DNA from: Pseudomonas putida
GTDB taxonomy: Bacteria; Pseudomonadota; Gammaproteobacteria; Pseudomonadales; Pseudomonadaceae
Length of the DNA stretch: 64,000 bases
Assembly (NCBI RefSeq): GCF_001636055.1
Contig: NZ_CP011789.1
Coordinates: forward strand, 5,744,625-5,808,624
Direction: 5' to 3'
Part shown: positions 1 to 9,314 of the stretch, in pieces
Layout of the letters: every line of letters starts with the position of its first letter
How positions within the stretch are numbered: the stretch's first letter is position 1
Translations under genes and position numbers: made by a program
The notes under the pieces: generated by a model
What the model saw: the letters and a program-made list of their open reading frames with translations, nothing else
Told to the model about the DNA's origin: nothing
The model's database searches: none

Positions 1-1
1 C

Positions 2-232
2 ACGCAACGCATGCCTGTTTCGAAAGGCATAACGTAACTCGCTCGCACTAATAGAACTTCCAAACTCACCCTTTTTCGTGACAACCGTCGACGTTTTCAA
101 GTCATCCAGGACAAAGTGATTTTTTTGTCCAGCGTCGTGGGCTGCCATATATAAACCCAGTTTCGATCCTCGCTTCCATAGTAACTGTGGCCCGGTGTCC
201 CCCTCCCACCAATCATGAAAGGAACTCTTTCC
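2..232 (-). other. Open frame continuing past the TAG stop of the RHS gene
   Basis: Reading the minus strand in the same frame as the RHS gene beyond its TAG at 233-235 gives 77 further sense codons with no stop before the window edge. The predicted peptide looks protein-like (for example HDWWEGDTGPQLLWKRG, then LDDLKTSTVVTKKGEFG, then ELRYAFRNRHAL). This stretch is AT-richer than most of the window, so a stop-free run of this length is unlikely by chance. It is probably the rest of the RHS C-terminal tip, separated by a nonsense mutation, a sequencing error or readthrough. Its function is not recognised. Confidence 0.6.
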
Positions 233-2656
233 CTACTGCCGTGAAACGTCGCCATAAATAGCAGAAATGTTAAATTTTTCATTTTCCCGGCCTGCTGAGA
301 AATAGCTATCCCAGAGCACATAACTGCCAAAGGCCAATTTAATCACATCTATAAGCCTAGCATCCGTACGAACAGCGTTTAAAACCTGTCTTGGAGAAGC
401 ATTATCCGGCAGTTCAAAGTCCGCCAGCGCTTTCAATCGGATGGCTTTCGCGATCGCTAGATTATAGTGATCGATCGTCAAAGCGGATGTGTCATCGAAA
501 CCCTTGTAACCATCGACAACAACCCTTAGATAATTGTGACGCGGGTCGCTCAGGCCATAGATGAGATCTCCTCGGCTCTCGTCGAGATTAAAGCTCATGA
601 TCCTCAGACCTGAGTCGTCGAAATTTCCTACGGGATTGTTATTCAACATTCGATATAGATTAGGACCATCAATGTCCCCTGCAGGATCGGAGGTTAACCA
701 CCGCCCCACCCACGCCTGGTAATAGCGATACCCATAATAATAAAGCCCTGTCGCATCACGCTCCCGCCCCGAATAGCGAACCGTCTTGTACTCCACGTCG
801 ATACGATGACGCCCCGCCAGAATCGCTGTCCCGCCAAAGGGGTAGTACTCCTCGAAGCTGATGACACTGCCCTCGCCATCGAGCTCCAGCCCTACACTGC
901 CGATCAGGTTGTCATAGCCAAACCGTACCTGGTCGTTATCGACCCCCTCCGGTTTGCCCGACTCCCAACGCAACGCCCGCACCTGGGCGCCTCCTGCTTC
1001 GCCCAGCACCACGGTGTGCAGACTCTCCTGCACGACGCCGTCGACCATGGTGATACGCAACTCAAGCCCCTGCAGATACAGCGTGCGCTGCACCTTCAGT
1101 GATCCACCTTGCTGCTGATGACTCACCTTGAGCACACGCTGCCTGCCAGCGTCGTAGCGATAGCTTTCCTGAGTACCGCCTGCAACCCTGCGCAACTCAC
1201 CGCGTGCCGTCCACTCAAGCGGCTGTCCCGGCAGCAGCACACGCTGCTCGCCCCCTGCGGTGAACAGCGCCTCGACCTTGCTCGGGTCGCTGGCCAACGT
1301 ACTCGACACGCCGCGATTACTGCACTGGCTGACGGTGATTGCAGTGACGTAGTTGTTGTTCGTGGCCGGCGCACTATGACGGACATGCGTGAGATTGCCC
1401 GCGCTGTCGTAGGTATAAGTCCGGGTGTAGAGGGTATAGGCCGAATCATCCACCGGCAGCGGCACCAGCACGCCTGGCAGATGATTGCCCTGCTGCCCGG
1501 CATTGGCCATCTCACGACCGCTGGCGAAGACCAGTTGATACAGGCTGTCGTAGCGGTACTCGCTTTGCGCGCTGATCTTCTGGTTGCGCCAGAAGCGCGT
1601 CGGCTCGGCGTCGTTGGCCAGCCCGACGACGTTGCCGACAGGGTCATAGCGATAGTGCAGGTCCTGCAATCGCTGGCCTTCGCTGGTCTGGCGAGTAGTC
1701 CGCACGGTCGCCAGGCGCAGGGTCGTCGGTTCGTAGGTGTACACAGTGACGATGCCGTTGCCATGCACCTCATGCTGCTTGCGTCCACCCGCCAAATAAC
1801 TCACCGACCTGACGATCTCACGCTCTGGCGCGCCTTTGAGCATCAGCCAGTTGGCCGCCAGGGCGCCTGCCACATCGTAGGCGCTGCGCTGTTGATGGCC
1901 TGCGCAGTCCAGCGTGGTGAGGCCCTTGCCTGTGGCGTCTACCTGAGTACGAGTCGTGTAGCGTTGATCCTCCAGCAGTGCGTCCCAGGCCTCAGTGGCC
2001 TCACCTTGCCAGTCAACGCACAGAGTATCGTCGTCACCACCCTTCAACAGTTTGCGCTGCACACAGAGGGCTGCGCTGCCGAGAGCGTTGGCGAGGATAG
2101 AAACGCGCCCGGCTGGATCGTAGTGGGCGATCTGGGTACCTGCCAGGTTGCGGGCTTTCTCTTGCGCCTCATTGCCGCCGTACAACACACGCTCACTGGT
2201 ATGAGGGATATCGCCAGCAACCTGCTCGCCCACTGCCAGCAGACGCCCGGGCATATTGACCGGTTCGTAGCGCAGGGTGCGGGTCACGGCTTCGGCGAAA
2301 CTGTCCTGGCCATCCAACGTCCTGCCAATACGGCTCACCGAGAACAAGTCGCGCCTGGCCGCGTCTTTCAAATCGAGGCTCACCCCCGCATCGACGCTTT
2401 GCGTGCGTATGACCTGGCCTGTCAGGTCGTGCCCATGGACGAAGTTGGCAACACCTGCGTCATGCAACCGTGGATCAGTGATCTGTGCCAATCGCCCTGC
2501 CGGACTGAAAACCTGTCGCGTGATACGCGTATCGGCGTCCAATGGCGACGCACGGTGATACTCGACCTCACGCACCGCTTGGCGCCGATTGTCGAGTACC
2601 TTGATCGAGGGGGTCTGCTGGAACAGTGCGCTGCTCACCACCTTTTTACCTGCCAT
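233..2656 (-). CDS. RHS repeat / TccC-like insecticidal toxin complex protein (C-terminal tip interrupted)
   Basis: 807 aa to a TAG stop. The N-terminus (FQQTPSIKVLDNRRQAVREV) is the typical TccC opening. YD-type repeats follow (HYDPAGRV, RYDPVGNV, YTYDSAGNL). The RHS-associated core lies at about residues 600-684, with YYPFGG, RYSGRERDATGLYYYGYRYY and a closing DDSGL. In the family this core forms a shell that encloses a hypervariable C-terminal toxin. Here 123 residues follow the core before the stop, and the same frame stays open for 77 more codons. The tip DNA is AT-richer than the core, as expected for an exchanged cassette. A TGA lies directly before the ATG, so the start cannot be moved upstream; the ribosome site is weak. 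No TcA or TcB partner gene is present in the window, so it looks like an orphan TccC. The tip activity is unknown. Confidence 0.85.
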   Translation of the reverse strand: MAGKKVVSSALFQQTPSIKVLDNRRQAVREVEYHRASPLDADTRITRQVFSPAGRLAQITDPRLHDAGVANFVHGHDLTGQVIRTQSVDAGVSLDLKDAARRDLFSVSRIGRTLDGQDSFAEAVTRTLRYEPVNMPGRLLAVGEQVAGDIPHTSERVLYGGNEAQEKARNLAGTQIAHYDPAGRVSILANALGSAALCVQRKLLKGGDDDTLCVDWQGEATEAWDALLEDQRYTTRTQVDATGKGLTTLDCAGHQQRSAYDVAGALAANWLMLKGAPEREIVRSVSYLAGGRKQHEVHGNGIVTVYTYEPTTLRLATVRTTRQTSEGQRLQDLHYRYDPVGNVVGLANDAEPTRFWRNQKISAQSEYRYDSLYQLVFASGREMANAGQQGNHLPGVLVPLPVDDSAYTLYTRTYTYDSAGNLTHVRHSAPATNNNYVTAITVSQCSNRGVSSTLASDPSKVEALFTAGGEQRVLLPGQPLEWTARGELRRVAGGTQESYRYDAGRQRVLKVSHQQQGGSLKVQRTLYLQGLELRITMVDGVVQESLHTVVLGEAGGAQVRALRWESGKPEGVDNDQVRFGYDNLIGSVGLELDGEGSVISFEEYYPFGGTAILAGRHRIDVEYKTVRYSGRERDATGLYYYGYRYYQAWVGRWLTSDPAGDIDGPNLYRMLNNNPVGNFDDSGLRIMSFNLDESRGDLIYGLSDPRHNYLRVVVDGYKGFDDTSALTIDHYNLAIAKAIRLKALADFELPDNASPRQVLNAVRTDARLIDVIKLAFGSYVLWDSYFSAGRENEKFNISAIYGDVSRQ

Positions 2657-2715
2657 TCATGGCTGGAGAGGCAACAGTCGCCCACAACGACGGGAACAGA
2701 CAACTGGCAGATTTA

Positions 2716-4857
2716 TCAGGTCAGGGAGGCAGGCGATCCAGCCTGCGCCCACGGATACACCGCCGGAAAACCACGCGCATCCCCTGCCGTCATTGGCCGC
2801 GCAACCAGGAAGCCCTGCACGTAGGCGCAGCCGCTGTCGCGCAGCCACTGCGCCTGGGCGTCTGTTTCCACGCCCTCGGCGATCACCGTGATGCCGTAGT
2901 CGGCGCACAGCGCGATGACACTGCGCACCAGCGCCGTATCGACCTTCGAATCGGGCAGGCGGGCGACCAGGTTACGGTCGAGTTTCAGGGTGTCGATCGG
3001 CAGGTCGCGCAGCATGCGCAGCGAGCAATCCCCTGCGCCGAAGTCATCCAGCGCCACGCGCACGCCCAGCTCGCGCAAACGCGTCACCTGCTTGGCCGCC
3101 GCGTCGATGTCGTACATCAACGAGGTTTCCGCCACCTCCACTTCCAGTTGCGCAGGCTCCAGGCCATGCTCCTGGATCGCCCGCCGCAATTCATCGACCA
3201 GGTTCGGCTGGGTGAACTGCGCGCGGCTCAGGCTGATACCCAGCACTACATCGTCGGCGAACACCTGACGCCACTCGTGACGCTGGGCCGCGCCCTTGCT
3301 GTAGATCCAGCTCGCCAGCCGATGGATAAGACGCGCCTCCTCCAGCAACGGAATGAACAGCCCCGGCGGTACATCGCCGACACTGGGGTGCTGCCAGCGC
3401 AGCAGCGCCTCGAAGCCACGCAGGCGTCCGTCGGCGAACCCCACCTGTGGCTGGTAGACCAAGGTGAAGTCCTTGTGCTCGATGGCGGTGCGCACACTAT
3501 CCTCGAGCATCAGCCGCGAACGCGCGCGGCCGTTGAGCTCCTGATCATAGAAGCGATACTGCTGGCGCCCGGCGCGCTTGGCGGCATACATCGCCGCATC
3601 GCCAGCGCGCAGCAGGCCTTCGACGGTGGCGCCGCAATCGGGATAGGTGGCGATGCCGATACTGACACCAAGAATGACATCCTGGCCGTCCACCTGCGGA
3701 CAGCTGGACATGCGCTCGATCAGGGTCTCGGCGTACCGGCCTGCGTGCTCCGCATAGGGCAAGCCATCGAACAACGCCGTGAACTCATCGCCGCCCATGC
3801 GCCCGAGCAGCGCCTGGCTGCCCAGGCACTCCTTGAGTTGTTCGGCGACCCAGCGCAAGACCCGGTCGCCCGCCTCGTGGCCCAGCGAATCGTTGATGCG
3901 CTTGAAACCATCCAGATCCATGTACATCAAGGCCTGGACCTTGCCGGATCGTTCGTTGCGCAGCAATGCACCTTCTGCCGTCTGGTAGAAACCGCGGCGG
4001 TTGAGCAGGCCGGTCAGCGGGTCGGTCACCGCCTGGTGTTCCAGTTGCTGGTGCAGGCTGCGCACCACCGACATGTCCAGTACGGTCACCACCATGGCCT
4101 TCTGTTCAGCGGGCAATGGCGCGCACGACAGCGCCACCGGAACCAGCGGCCCCTCGGGCGGACGCAACTGGGCATCGTGCACGCGGAAGATCTGCCGCCC
4201 CAGGTAAGCCTGGTAGAAGTCCGAGTCGCGCCACAACGCGGCGCTGGGCAGTTGGATCAGGTCCAGGAGATGGGCGCCCTGCAGTTTGTCCACCGGCACC
4301 TGCAGCAGACGCGAGATGGCGGGGTTGGCAAAGCTGATATCGCCCGCCTCGTCAACCACCAGGATACCCTCGGCGGCGTTCTCCAGAATCGAGGCATTGA
4401 ATGCCCGGGCCGACTCCAGTTCACGGCTCAGTCGCTGCAGCATGCGGCGGTTGCGCTGCTGTTCGAGCAGGGCCTGCACCTTGGGCTTGAGGATCTGCGG
4501 ATCGAAGGGCTTGAACAGGTAGTCCACTGCACCACTGGCATAGCCCTTGAGCACGGCAGCTTCGGACTGTTCATTGGCGGTAAGGAAGATGATCGGGGTC
4601 AGGCGCGTGCGTTGGCTGCCACGCATCAGGCGGGCGACCTCGAAGCCATCCATCTCGGGCATCTGTACATCGAGCAGGACCAGGTCCACTTCGTGTTCCA
4701 GCAACGTGCTCAGGGCTTCCATTCCTGAGCTTGCGGTGAGTACTTGCCAATCCTGCCGGGCTAGCAAAGCCCGCATGCTGATCAGGTTTTCCGGGTAGTC
4801 ATCGACCACCAGCAGTACTGAGCTGCCTTCCGGTGCCGCGGGTTGAGCTCCATCCAT
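2716..4857 (-). CDS. cfcR: Response regulator with PAS, GGDEF and EAL domains (CfcR-type, c-di-GMP)
   Basis: 713 aa. The receiver domain (about 1-135) has phosphoacceptor Asp63 in LLDVQMPEMDG and Lys116 in FKPF. A PAS domain (about 150-260) follows, then a GGDEF domain with intact GGDEF at 355-359, then an EAL domain with EALLRW at 483-488, DDFGAG near 604 and EGVET near 661. No RxxD inhibitory I-site stands nine residues before GGDEF (GSQA instead). In the EAL domain the usual metal-binding Asn of the NLS-type motif is replaced by Ser (ISLS, Ser542), so phosphodiesterase activity may be impaired. By architecture and position next to fba it matches KT2440 PP_4959 (CfcR), an RpoS-dependent regulator reported to act mainly as a diguanylate cyclase and to promote biofilm. 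The start has GAGAAG upstream. Confidence 0.92.
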   Translation of the reverse strand: MDGAQPAAPEGSSVLLVVDDYPENLISMRALLARQDWQVLTASSGMEALSTLLEHEVDLVLLDVQMPEMDGFEVARLMRGSQRTRLTPIIFLTANEQSEAAVLKGYASGAVDYLFKPFDPQILKPKVQALLEQQRNRRMLQRLSRELESARAFNASILENAAEGILVVDEAGDISFANPAISRLLQVPVDKLQGAHLLDLIQLPSAALWRDSDFYQAYLGRQIFRVHDAQLRPPEGPLVPVALSCAPLPAEQKAMVVTVLDMSVVRSLHQQLEHQAVTDPLTGLLNRRGFYQTAEGALLRNERSGKVQALMYMDLDGFKRINDSLGHEAGDRVLRWVAEQLKECLGSQALLGRMGGDEFTALFDGLPYAEHAGRYAETLIERMSSCPQVDGQDVILGVSIGIATYPDCGATVEGLLRAGDAAMYAAKRAGRQQYRFYDQELNGRARSRLMLEDSVRTAIEHKDFTLVYQPQVGFADGRLRGFEALLRWQHPSVGDVPPGLFIPLLEEARLIHRLASWIYSKGAAQRHEWRQVFADDVVLGISLSRAQFTQPNLVDELRRAIQEHGLEPAQLEVEVAETSLMYDIDAAAKQVTRLRELGVRVALDDFGAGDCSLRMLRDLPIDTLKLDRNLVARLPDSKVDTALVRSVIALCADYGITVIAEGVETDAQAQWLRDSGCAYVQGFLVARPMTAGDARGFPAVYPWAQAGSPASLT

Positions 4858-5026
4858 GCCGCTTCTCTTGTCCGACCGACTTCGTCTTGTAATTGGATCC
4901 GATTCTCTACTCTAGACGCGACTTTGCAGGACGCAATGCAATCAGTTCGCTATCAATGGATAAAGTGAAAATAGCCGACTAATGGTCAGCGCGCCTTGGC
5001 TTTTGCATATGTCCCACCGTCCGGCC

Positions 5027-5054
5027 ATAAAAAAACCCGCATTTCTGCGGGTTT
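5027..5054 (-). terminator. Intrinsic terminator of fba
   Basis: On the minus strand, 20 nt after the fba stop, AAACCCGCA and TGCGGGTTT form a 9-bp stem with a GAAA tetraloop, followed by a T-rich run. Confidence 0.9.
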
Positions 5055-5073
5055 CTGCCAGGCAATCAGCGGA

Positions 5074-6138
5074 TCAGTTGACCTTTGCGGCCAGCTCGCC
5101 CTTGGCGTAACGCAGGTACATCTCATCCAGCGAAACCGGCTTGATCTTCGACGCGTTGCCAGCGGTACCGAAGGCTTCGTAACGCGCGATGCAGATGTCA
5201 CGCATGGCTTCGACGGTCTTGGCGAAGTACTTGCGCGGGTCGAACTCGGACTTGTTCTGCTCCAGGAAGCGACGAATCGCGCCCGTGGACGCCAGACGCA
5301 GGTCGGTGTCGATGTTGACCTTGCGCACGCCGTGCTTGATGCCTTCGACGATCTCTTCGACCGGCACGCCGTAGGTCTCTTTGATGTCGCCGCCGAACTC
5401 GTTGATGATCGCCAGCCAGTCCTGCGGAACCGACGAGGAACCGTGCATCACGAGGTGAGTGTTGGGGATACGCTGGTGGATCGCCTTGATGCGGTCGATC
5501 GCCAGGATGTCGCCGGTAGGCGGCTTGGTGAACTTGTAGGCGCCGTGGCTGGTGCCGATGGCGATGGCCAGGGCATCGACCTGGGTCTTCTTGACGAAGT
5601 CGGCAGCCTCTTCCGGATCGGTCAGCATCTGGCTGTGGTCCAGGATGCCTTCGGCGCCGACGCCGTCTTCTTCACCGGCCTGGCCGGTTTCCAGGCTGCC
5701 CAGGCAGCCCAGCTCGCCTTCCACCGATACACCGCAGGCGTGGGCGAATGCCACGGTCTGCTGGGTGACGCGCACGTTGTATTCGTAGTCGGACGGGGTC
5801 TTGCCGTCCTCACGCAGCGAGCCGTCCATCATTACCGAGCTGAAGCCCAGCTGGATCGAACGTTGGCACACGTCAGGGCTGGTGCCGTGGTCCTGGTGCA
5901 TGCACACCGGGATGTGCGGGAATTCTTCGATCGCCGCCAGGATCAGGTGACGCAGGAAGGGAGCACCGGCGTACTTGCGAGCACCGGCGGAGGCCTGGAC
6001 GATGACCGGAGAGTCGGTCTTGTCGGCGGCTTCCATGATGGCGCGCATCTGCTCGAGGTTGTTGACGTTGAAAGCTGGAACGCCGTAGCCGAACTCGGCG
6101 GCGTGGTCCAGCATCTGGCGCATGCTAATGAGTGCCAT
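5074..6138 (-). CDS. fba: Fructose-1,6-bisphosphate aldolase, class II
   Basis: 354 aa from ATG at 6138, preceded by GGGAGAGAG. An upstream in-frame ATG at 6264 would add 42 non-homologous residues and is rejected. The protein interconverts fructose-1,6-bisphosphate with dihydroxyacetone phosphate and glyceraldehyde-3-phosphate. Class II (Zn-dependent) features include MHQDHG with zinc-ligand histidines, HGSSSVPQ, and the Calvin-type pattern [11 protein letters not shown]. It is the last gene of a minus-strand run tktA-epd-pgk-(two lipoproteins)-fba. In pseudomonads, which lack phosphofructokinase, this aldolase works mainly in the gluconeogenic direction. A strong terminator follows. Confidence 0.97.
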   Translation of the reverse strand: MALISMRQMLDHAAEFGYGVPAFNVNNLEQMRAIMEAADKTDSPVIVQASAGARKYAGAPFLRHLILAAIEEFPHIPVCMHQDHGTSPDVCQRSIQLGFSSVMMDGSLREDGKTPSDYEYNVRVTQQTVAFAHACGVSVEGELGCLGSLETGQAGEEDGVGAEGILDHSQMLTDPEEAADFVKKTQVDALAIAIGTSHGAYKFTKPPTGDILAIDRIKAIHQRIPNTHLVMHGSSSVPQDWLAIINEFGGDIKETYGVPVEEIVEGIKHGVRKVNIDTDLRLASTGAIRRFLEQNKSEFDPRKYFAKTVEAMRDICIARYEAFGTAGNASKIKPVSLDEMYLRYAKGELAAKVN

Positions 6139-6238
6139 TGTGTATCTCTCTCCCGACAAGCGTCGTTGTTTCGTGCAAGCCTGCCGCAGGGGCGGTTGCT
6201 GTTCAAGTAGTTGTGGACCACCGTCGCGGTCCGGCCAA

Positions 6239-6568
6239 TCACGGTGCCTTGCAGCCCCGCCCAATCAGATCGTTGGTCGCTTCCCAGTACACCAGGCCTT
6301 CATTACCCTTGGTGTGGAAGGCAAGCACGCCATCGCTGTACAGCGCGCCCGAGGCGCCGGGCTCAGCCTTGAGCCGGTAGAGCTGGTCAGCGCCGCCGAG
6401 GCGGACATCGACCGACTGCTGCGCGGCATCGGCGAAGCGCCACAGCACTTCGGCCTGGCTGTCGCAGACCCAGCGGGTCCAGTTGTCCGTCGCGGCAGGT
6501 TGCGACGGTTGCAGCAGGGAGCAGCCTGCCAGGGTCGCCAGGGCCAGTACGGCCAGCAGCGCTTTCAT
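6239..6568 (-). CDS. MliC-family membrane-bound lysozyme inhibitor lipoprotein
   Basis: 109 aa. The N-terminus has a short hydrophobic signal and a lipobox LAGC (Cys16), so the protein is a predicted lipoprotein. The remainder fits the MliC/PliC C-type lysozyme inhibitor fold: [11 protein letters not shown], then [17 protein letters not shown] and [12 protein letters not shown], with Cys near each end able to pair. The family binds the active site of vertebrate C-type lysozyme and protects peptidoglycan in the periplasm. The start is supported by GAGGATACTCA before the ATG. It sits between another small lipoprotein gene and fba. The family call rests on the SGALYSDG and KG motifs and is fairly secure; inhibition itself is inferred. 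Confidence 0.8.
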   Translation of the reverse strand: MKALLAVLALATLAGCSLLQPSQPAATDNWTRWVCDSQAEVLWRFADAAQQSVDVRLGGADQLYRLKAEPGASGALYSDGVLAFHTKGNEGLVYWEATNDLIGRGCKAP

Positions 6569-6590
6569 TGAGTATCCTCGCTTCGAAGTC

Positions 6591-6624
6591 GGTGGTGCGG
6601 CTTGCCCGCGAAGGCCGCACCACC
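6591..6624. repeat. REP-type hairpin between two lipoprotein genes
   Basis: GGTGGTGCGGC and its exact complement GCCGCACCACC flank a TTGCCCGCGAAG core. The 11-bp stem carries half of the P. putida REP sequence in its loop. It may stabilise mRNA ends or terminate transcription. Confidence 0.7.
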
Positions 6625-6674
6625 GCTCCTCTGTTCAAGACCACAAAACAGCCCATCGGTTGCCCGCTGTCCGA

Positions 6675-6893
6675 TCAAGGGCAGCCGGGCGCCTTGCGCT
6701 GGTGTTCTTCGTCGTACTTCTCAAGCCCGTCCGGCCCCAGGCGCTTGTTGATCACCGGCACCGTCTCCGCCTGCCACTGCGACTGGTAACAGCCGCCCTT
6801 TGGCTCGCCGGCGGGCTCGCTTTGCGGGGCGCCGCCACTGGAGCAGGCACCCAGCAACAAGGCCACGATCATCACAGGCAATTGCTTGACCAT
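6675..6893 (-). CDS. Small lipoprotein of unknown function
   Basis: 72 aa from ATG at 6893, with GGGAG 8 nt upstream. An earlier ATG at 6923 would place ten residues before the signal and is less likely. The N-terminus MVKQLPVMIVALLLGACSSG is a clear lipoprotein signal with lipobox LGAC. The mature part is short and polar, has two further cysteines (GGCYQSQW and a C-terminal GC), and ends in a Lys/Pro-rich tail. I recognise no domain. It lies 32 nt after the pgk stop and is probably cotranscribed with pgk. Confidence 0.75.
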   Translation of the reverse strand: MVKQLPVMIVALLLGACSSGGAPQSEPAGEPKGGCYQSQWQAETVPVINKRLGPDGLEKYDEEHQRKAPGCP

Positions 6894-6925
6894 CAGGTCG
6901 CTCCCTTTGCCAGGCGCCGTCACTA

Positions 6926-8089
6926 TCAGGCCTTGGCCCGTTCTTCCAGGATTGCCACGGCAGGCAGGACCTTGCCCTCGACGAATTCGAGGAACGCACC
7001 GCCACCGGTAGAAATGTAGGAGATATCAGCCCCGACGCCATACTTGTCGATGGCCGCCAGGGTGTCGCCACCACCCGCGATGGAGAACGCGGCGCTTTCG
7101 GCGATGGCCTTGGCCAGCACTTTAGTGCCGTTGCCGAACTGGTCGAACTCGAATACACCGACCGGACCGTTCCACAGGATGGTCTTCGACGACTTCAGCA
7201 GCTCGGCGAAGTTGGCGGCGGTCTGCGGGCCGATATCCAGGATCATGTCGTCGGCGGCCACGTCAGCAATAGCCTTGACGGTGGCTTCGGCGCTCTCGGC
7301 GAACTCCTTGGCAACGACCACATCGACCGGCAGCGGTACGCTGACCTTGGCGGCGATGGCCTTGGCGGTCTCGACCAGGTCAGGCTCGTACAGCGACTTG
7401 CCGACCGGGTGACCGGCCGCGGCGAGGAAGGTATTGGCGATGCCGCCGCCGACGATCAGCTGGTCGCAGACGGTCGACAGGCTGTTGAGCACGTCGAGCT
7501 TGGTCGAGACCTTGGAACCGGCAACAATGGCCGCCATGGGTTTGGCCGGCGCCTTCAGGGCCTTGCCCAGGGCGTCCAGCTCGGCCGCCAGCAGCGGGCC
7601 AGCAGCGGCGACCTTGGCGAACTTGGCTACACCGTGGGTGGAACCCTCGGCGCGGTGGGCGGTGCCGAAGGCGTCCATGACGAAAACGTCGCACAGGGCG
7701 GCGTACTTCTGCGCCAGCTCGTCGGCGTTCTTCTTCTCGCCCTTGTTGAAGCGTACGTTTTCGAACAGCACCACCTCACCGGCCTTGACCTCGACGCCGT
7801 CGAGATAGTCGGCGACCAACGGCACCGCACGGCCCAGGGCCTTGCTCAGGTAGTCGGCGACCGGCTTGAGGCTGTTTTCCTGGGAGAACTCGCCCTCGGT
7901 CGGGCGGCCCAGGTGCGAGCAGACCATCAACGCAGCACCCTTTTCCAGGGCCAGCTTGATGGTCGGCAGCGCAGCCAGGATACGCGCATCGCTCGTTACC
8001 ACACCGTCCTTCACAGGCACGTTGAGGTCTTCGCGGATCAGTACGCGCTTACCTTGCAAGTCGAGGTCGGTCATCTTCAACACGGTCAT
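6926..8089 (-). CDS. pgk: Phosphoglycerate kinase
   Basis: 387 aa, the usual bacterial length. It catalyses reversible phosphate transfer between 1,3-bisphosphoglycerate and ADP. Visible signatures are [11 protein letters not shown] near the N-terminus (substrate-binding Arg), [31 protein letters not shown] and the nucleotide-binding [20 protein letters not shown] upstream of the ATG serves as ribosome site. The gene begins 12 nt after the epd stop, so the two are almost certainly cotranscribed, and the product acts directly next to aldolase in glycolysis and gluconeogenesis. Confidence 0.97.
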   Translation of the reverse strand: MTVLKMTDLDLQGKRVLIREDLNVPVKDGVVTSDARILAALPTIKLALEKGAALMVCSHLGRPTEGEFSQENSLKPVADYLSKALGRAVPLVADYLDGVEVKAGEVVLFENVRFNKGEKKNADELAQKYAALCDVFVMDAFGTAHRAEGSTHGVAKFAKVAAAGPLLAAELDALGKALKAPAKPMAAIVAGSKVSTKLDVLNSLSTVCDQLIVGGGIANTFLAAAGHPVGKSLYEPDLVETAKAIAAKVSVPLPVDVVVAKEFAESAEATVKAIADVAADDMILDIGPQTAANFAELLKSSKTILWNGPVGVFEFDQFGNGTKVLAKAIAESAAFSIAGGGDTLAAIDKYGVGADISYISTGGGAFLEFVEGKVLPAVAILEERAKA

Positions 8090-8101
8090 GAATGCAGTCC
8101 T

Positions 8102-9163
8102 TCAGGGCTGTTTGCTGCGGGTTTGGTGGACGACGTGCAGATAATGTTCGGCAACGTCGAGCATACGGTTGGCGAACCCCCATTCGTTGTCGAACCAGGC
8201 CAGCAGGTTCACCAGGCGGGGGCCTGAGACGCGGGTCTGGCTGGCATCGACGATGGCCGAATGCGGGTCATGGTTGAAATCACAGCTGGCATGGGGCAGT
8301 TCGGTGTAGGCCAGCAGGCCTTTGAGCGGGCCGTCCAGCGCCGCCTCGCGCAGCACCCGGTTGACCTCGGCAGCCGTAGTGTCACGGGCAGTCTGCAGGG
8401 TGATGTCCAGGCACGAGACGTTGACGGTCGGCACGCGTACCGCTTTGGCCTGGATTCGCCCGGCAAGTTCCGGCAACAGGCGCTCGATGCCGCGCGCCAG
8501 ACCAGTGGACACCGGGATCACCGACTGGAACGCCGAACGGGTACGGCGCAGGTCTTCGTGGTGGTAGGCGTCGATCACCGGCTGGTCGTTCATCGCCGAG
8601 TGGATGGTGGTGATCTGCACGTACTCGATGCCGAAAGCCTGGTCCAGCACGCGCAGCAGCGGCACACCGCAGTTGGTGGTGCAGGAGGCGTTCGAGACCA
8701 GCAGTTCGTCGCCGGTCAGGCGATGCTGGTTGATACCGTAGACCACCGTCGCATCGATATCTGCCTCGCTGGCCATCGGCTGCGAGAACAGCACGCGCGG
8801 CGCACCGGCGTCGAGAAAACGCTGGCCATCGGCGCGGGTGTTGTAGGCACCGGAGCATTCCAGCACCAGGTCGATGCCCAGCGCGGCCCAGTCGATGCCT
8901 TCAGGGGTGGCACTGCGCATGACTTTCACGCAGTCGCCATTGATATGCAGACAGTCGCCGTCAACGCTCACCTCGCCGGGGAACCGCCCGTGGGTGGAGT
9001 CGAAGCGCGTCAGGTACTCCAGGCTGGCCTGGTCGGCCAGGTCATTCAACGCAACGATCTCGAACCCGGCCTTCGCCCCCCGCTCGAACAGTGCGCGCAG
9101 GACACAGCGGCCGATGCGGCCGTAACCGTTGAGTGCAACTTTGTAGGGACGAGGGTGGGACAT
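8102..9163 (-). CDS. epd: D-erythrose-4-phosphate dehydrogenase (GAPDH family)
   Basis: 353 aa. The Rossmann motif NGYGRIGR and the catalytic ASCTTNC (thiol Cys, with a downstream His in TTIHSAMNDQ) mark a GAPDH-family enzyme. The MNDQP sequence after the catalytic His and the location between tktA and pgk identify it as Epd rather than glycolytic GapA. Epd oxidises erythrose-4-phosphate to 4-phosphoerythronate, the first step of the pyridoxal phosphate route; transketolase, encoded upstream, makes the erythrose-4-phosphate. Some GAPDH activity is known for the family. The ribosome site is weak (GTGAGCG). Confidence 0.93.
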   Translation of the reverse strand: MSHPRPYKVALNGYGRIGRCVLRALFERGAKAGFEIVALNDLADQASLEYLTRFDSTHGRFPGEVSVDGDCLHINGDCVKVMRSATPEGIDWAALGIDLVLECSGAYNTRADGQRFLDAGAPRVLFSQPMASEADIDATVVYGINQHRLTGDELLVSNASCTTNCGVPLLRVLDQAFGIEYVQITTIHSAMNDQPVIDAYHHEDLRRTRSAFQSVIPVSTGLARGIERLLPELAGRIQAKAVRVPTVNVSCLDITLQTARDTTAAEVNRVLREAALDGPLKGLLAYTELPHASCDFNHDPHSAIVDASQTRVSGPRLVNLLAWFDNEWGFANRMLDVAEHYLHVVHQTRSKQP

Positions 9164-9219
9164 TCAGCGCTCACGAAACAGATCGATTGTCGTCAGTCTG
9201 CAGGATTTGCGGTGCGGCA

Positions 9220-9284
9220 TTCGCGGGCAAGCCCGCTCCCACAAGGTCAATTGCAACCTCTGTGGGAGCGGGCTTGCCCGCGAA
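9220..9284. repeat. Inverted pair of REP elements between tktA and epd
   Basis: Two 24-bp arms in perfect inverted orientation, at 9220-9243 and 9261-9284, enclose 17 nt. Each carries the core GCGGGCTTGCCCGCGAA or its complement. This is the standard paired REP arrangement of P. putida and would fold into a strong hairpin in the tktA-epd transcript. Confidence 0.9.
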
Positions 9285-9314
9285 CAAGGGCGACACCGCC
9301 CGCAGATCGTTACA

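Noticed and set aside
97..330. 77-codon minus-strand frame at the left edge as a separate small gene or immunity protein
   Set aside because: It overlaps the RHS tip in another frame and has no ribosome site; the in-frame continuation of the RHS gene is the better explanation.
1109..2824. Long plus-strand open frame opposite the RHS gene
   Set aside because: It is a GC-bias shadow of the minus-strand RHS frame, with no recognisable domain and poor protein composition.
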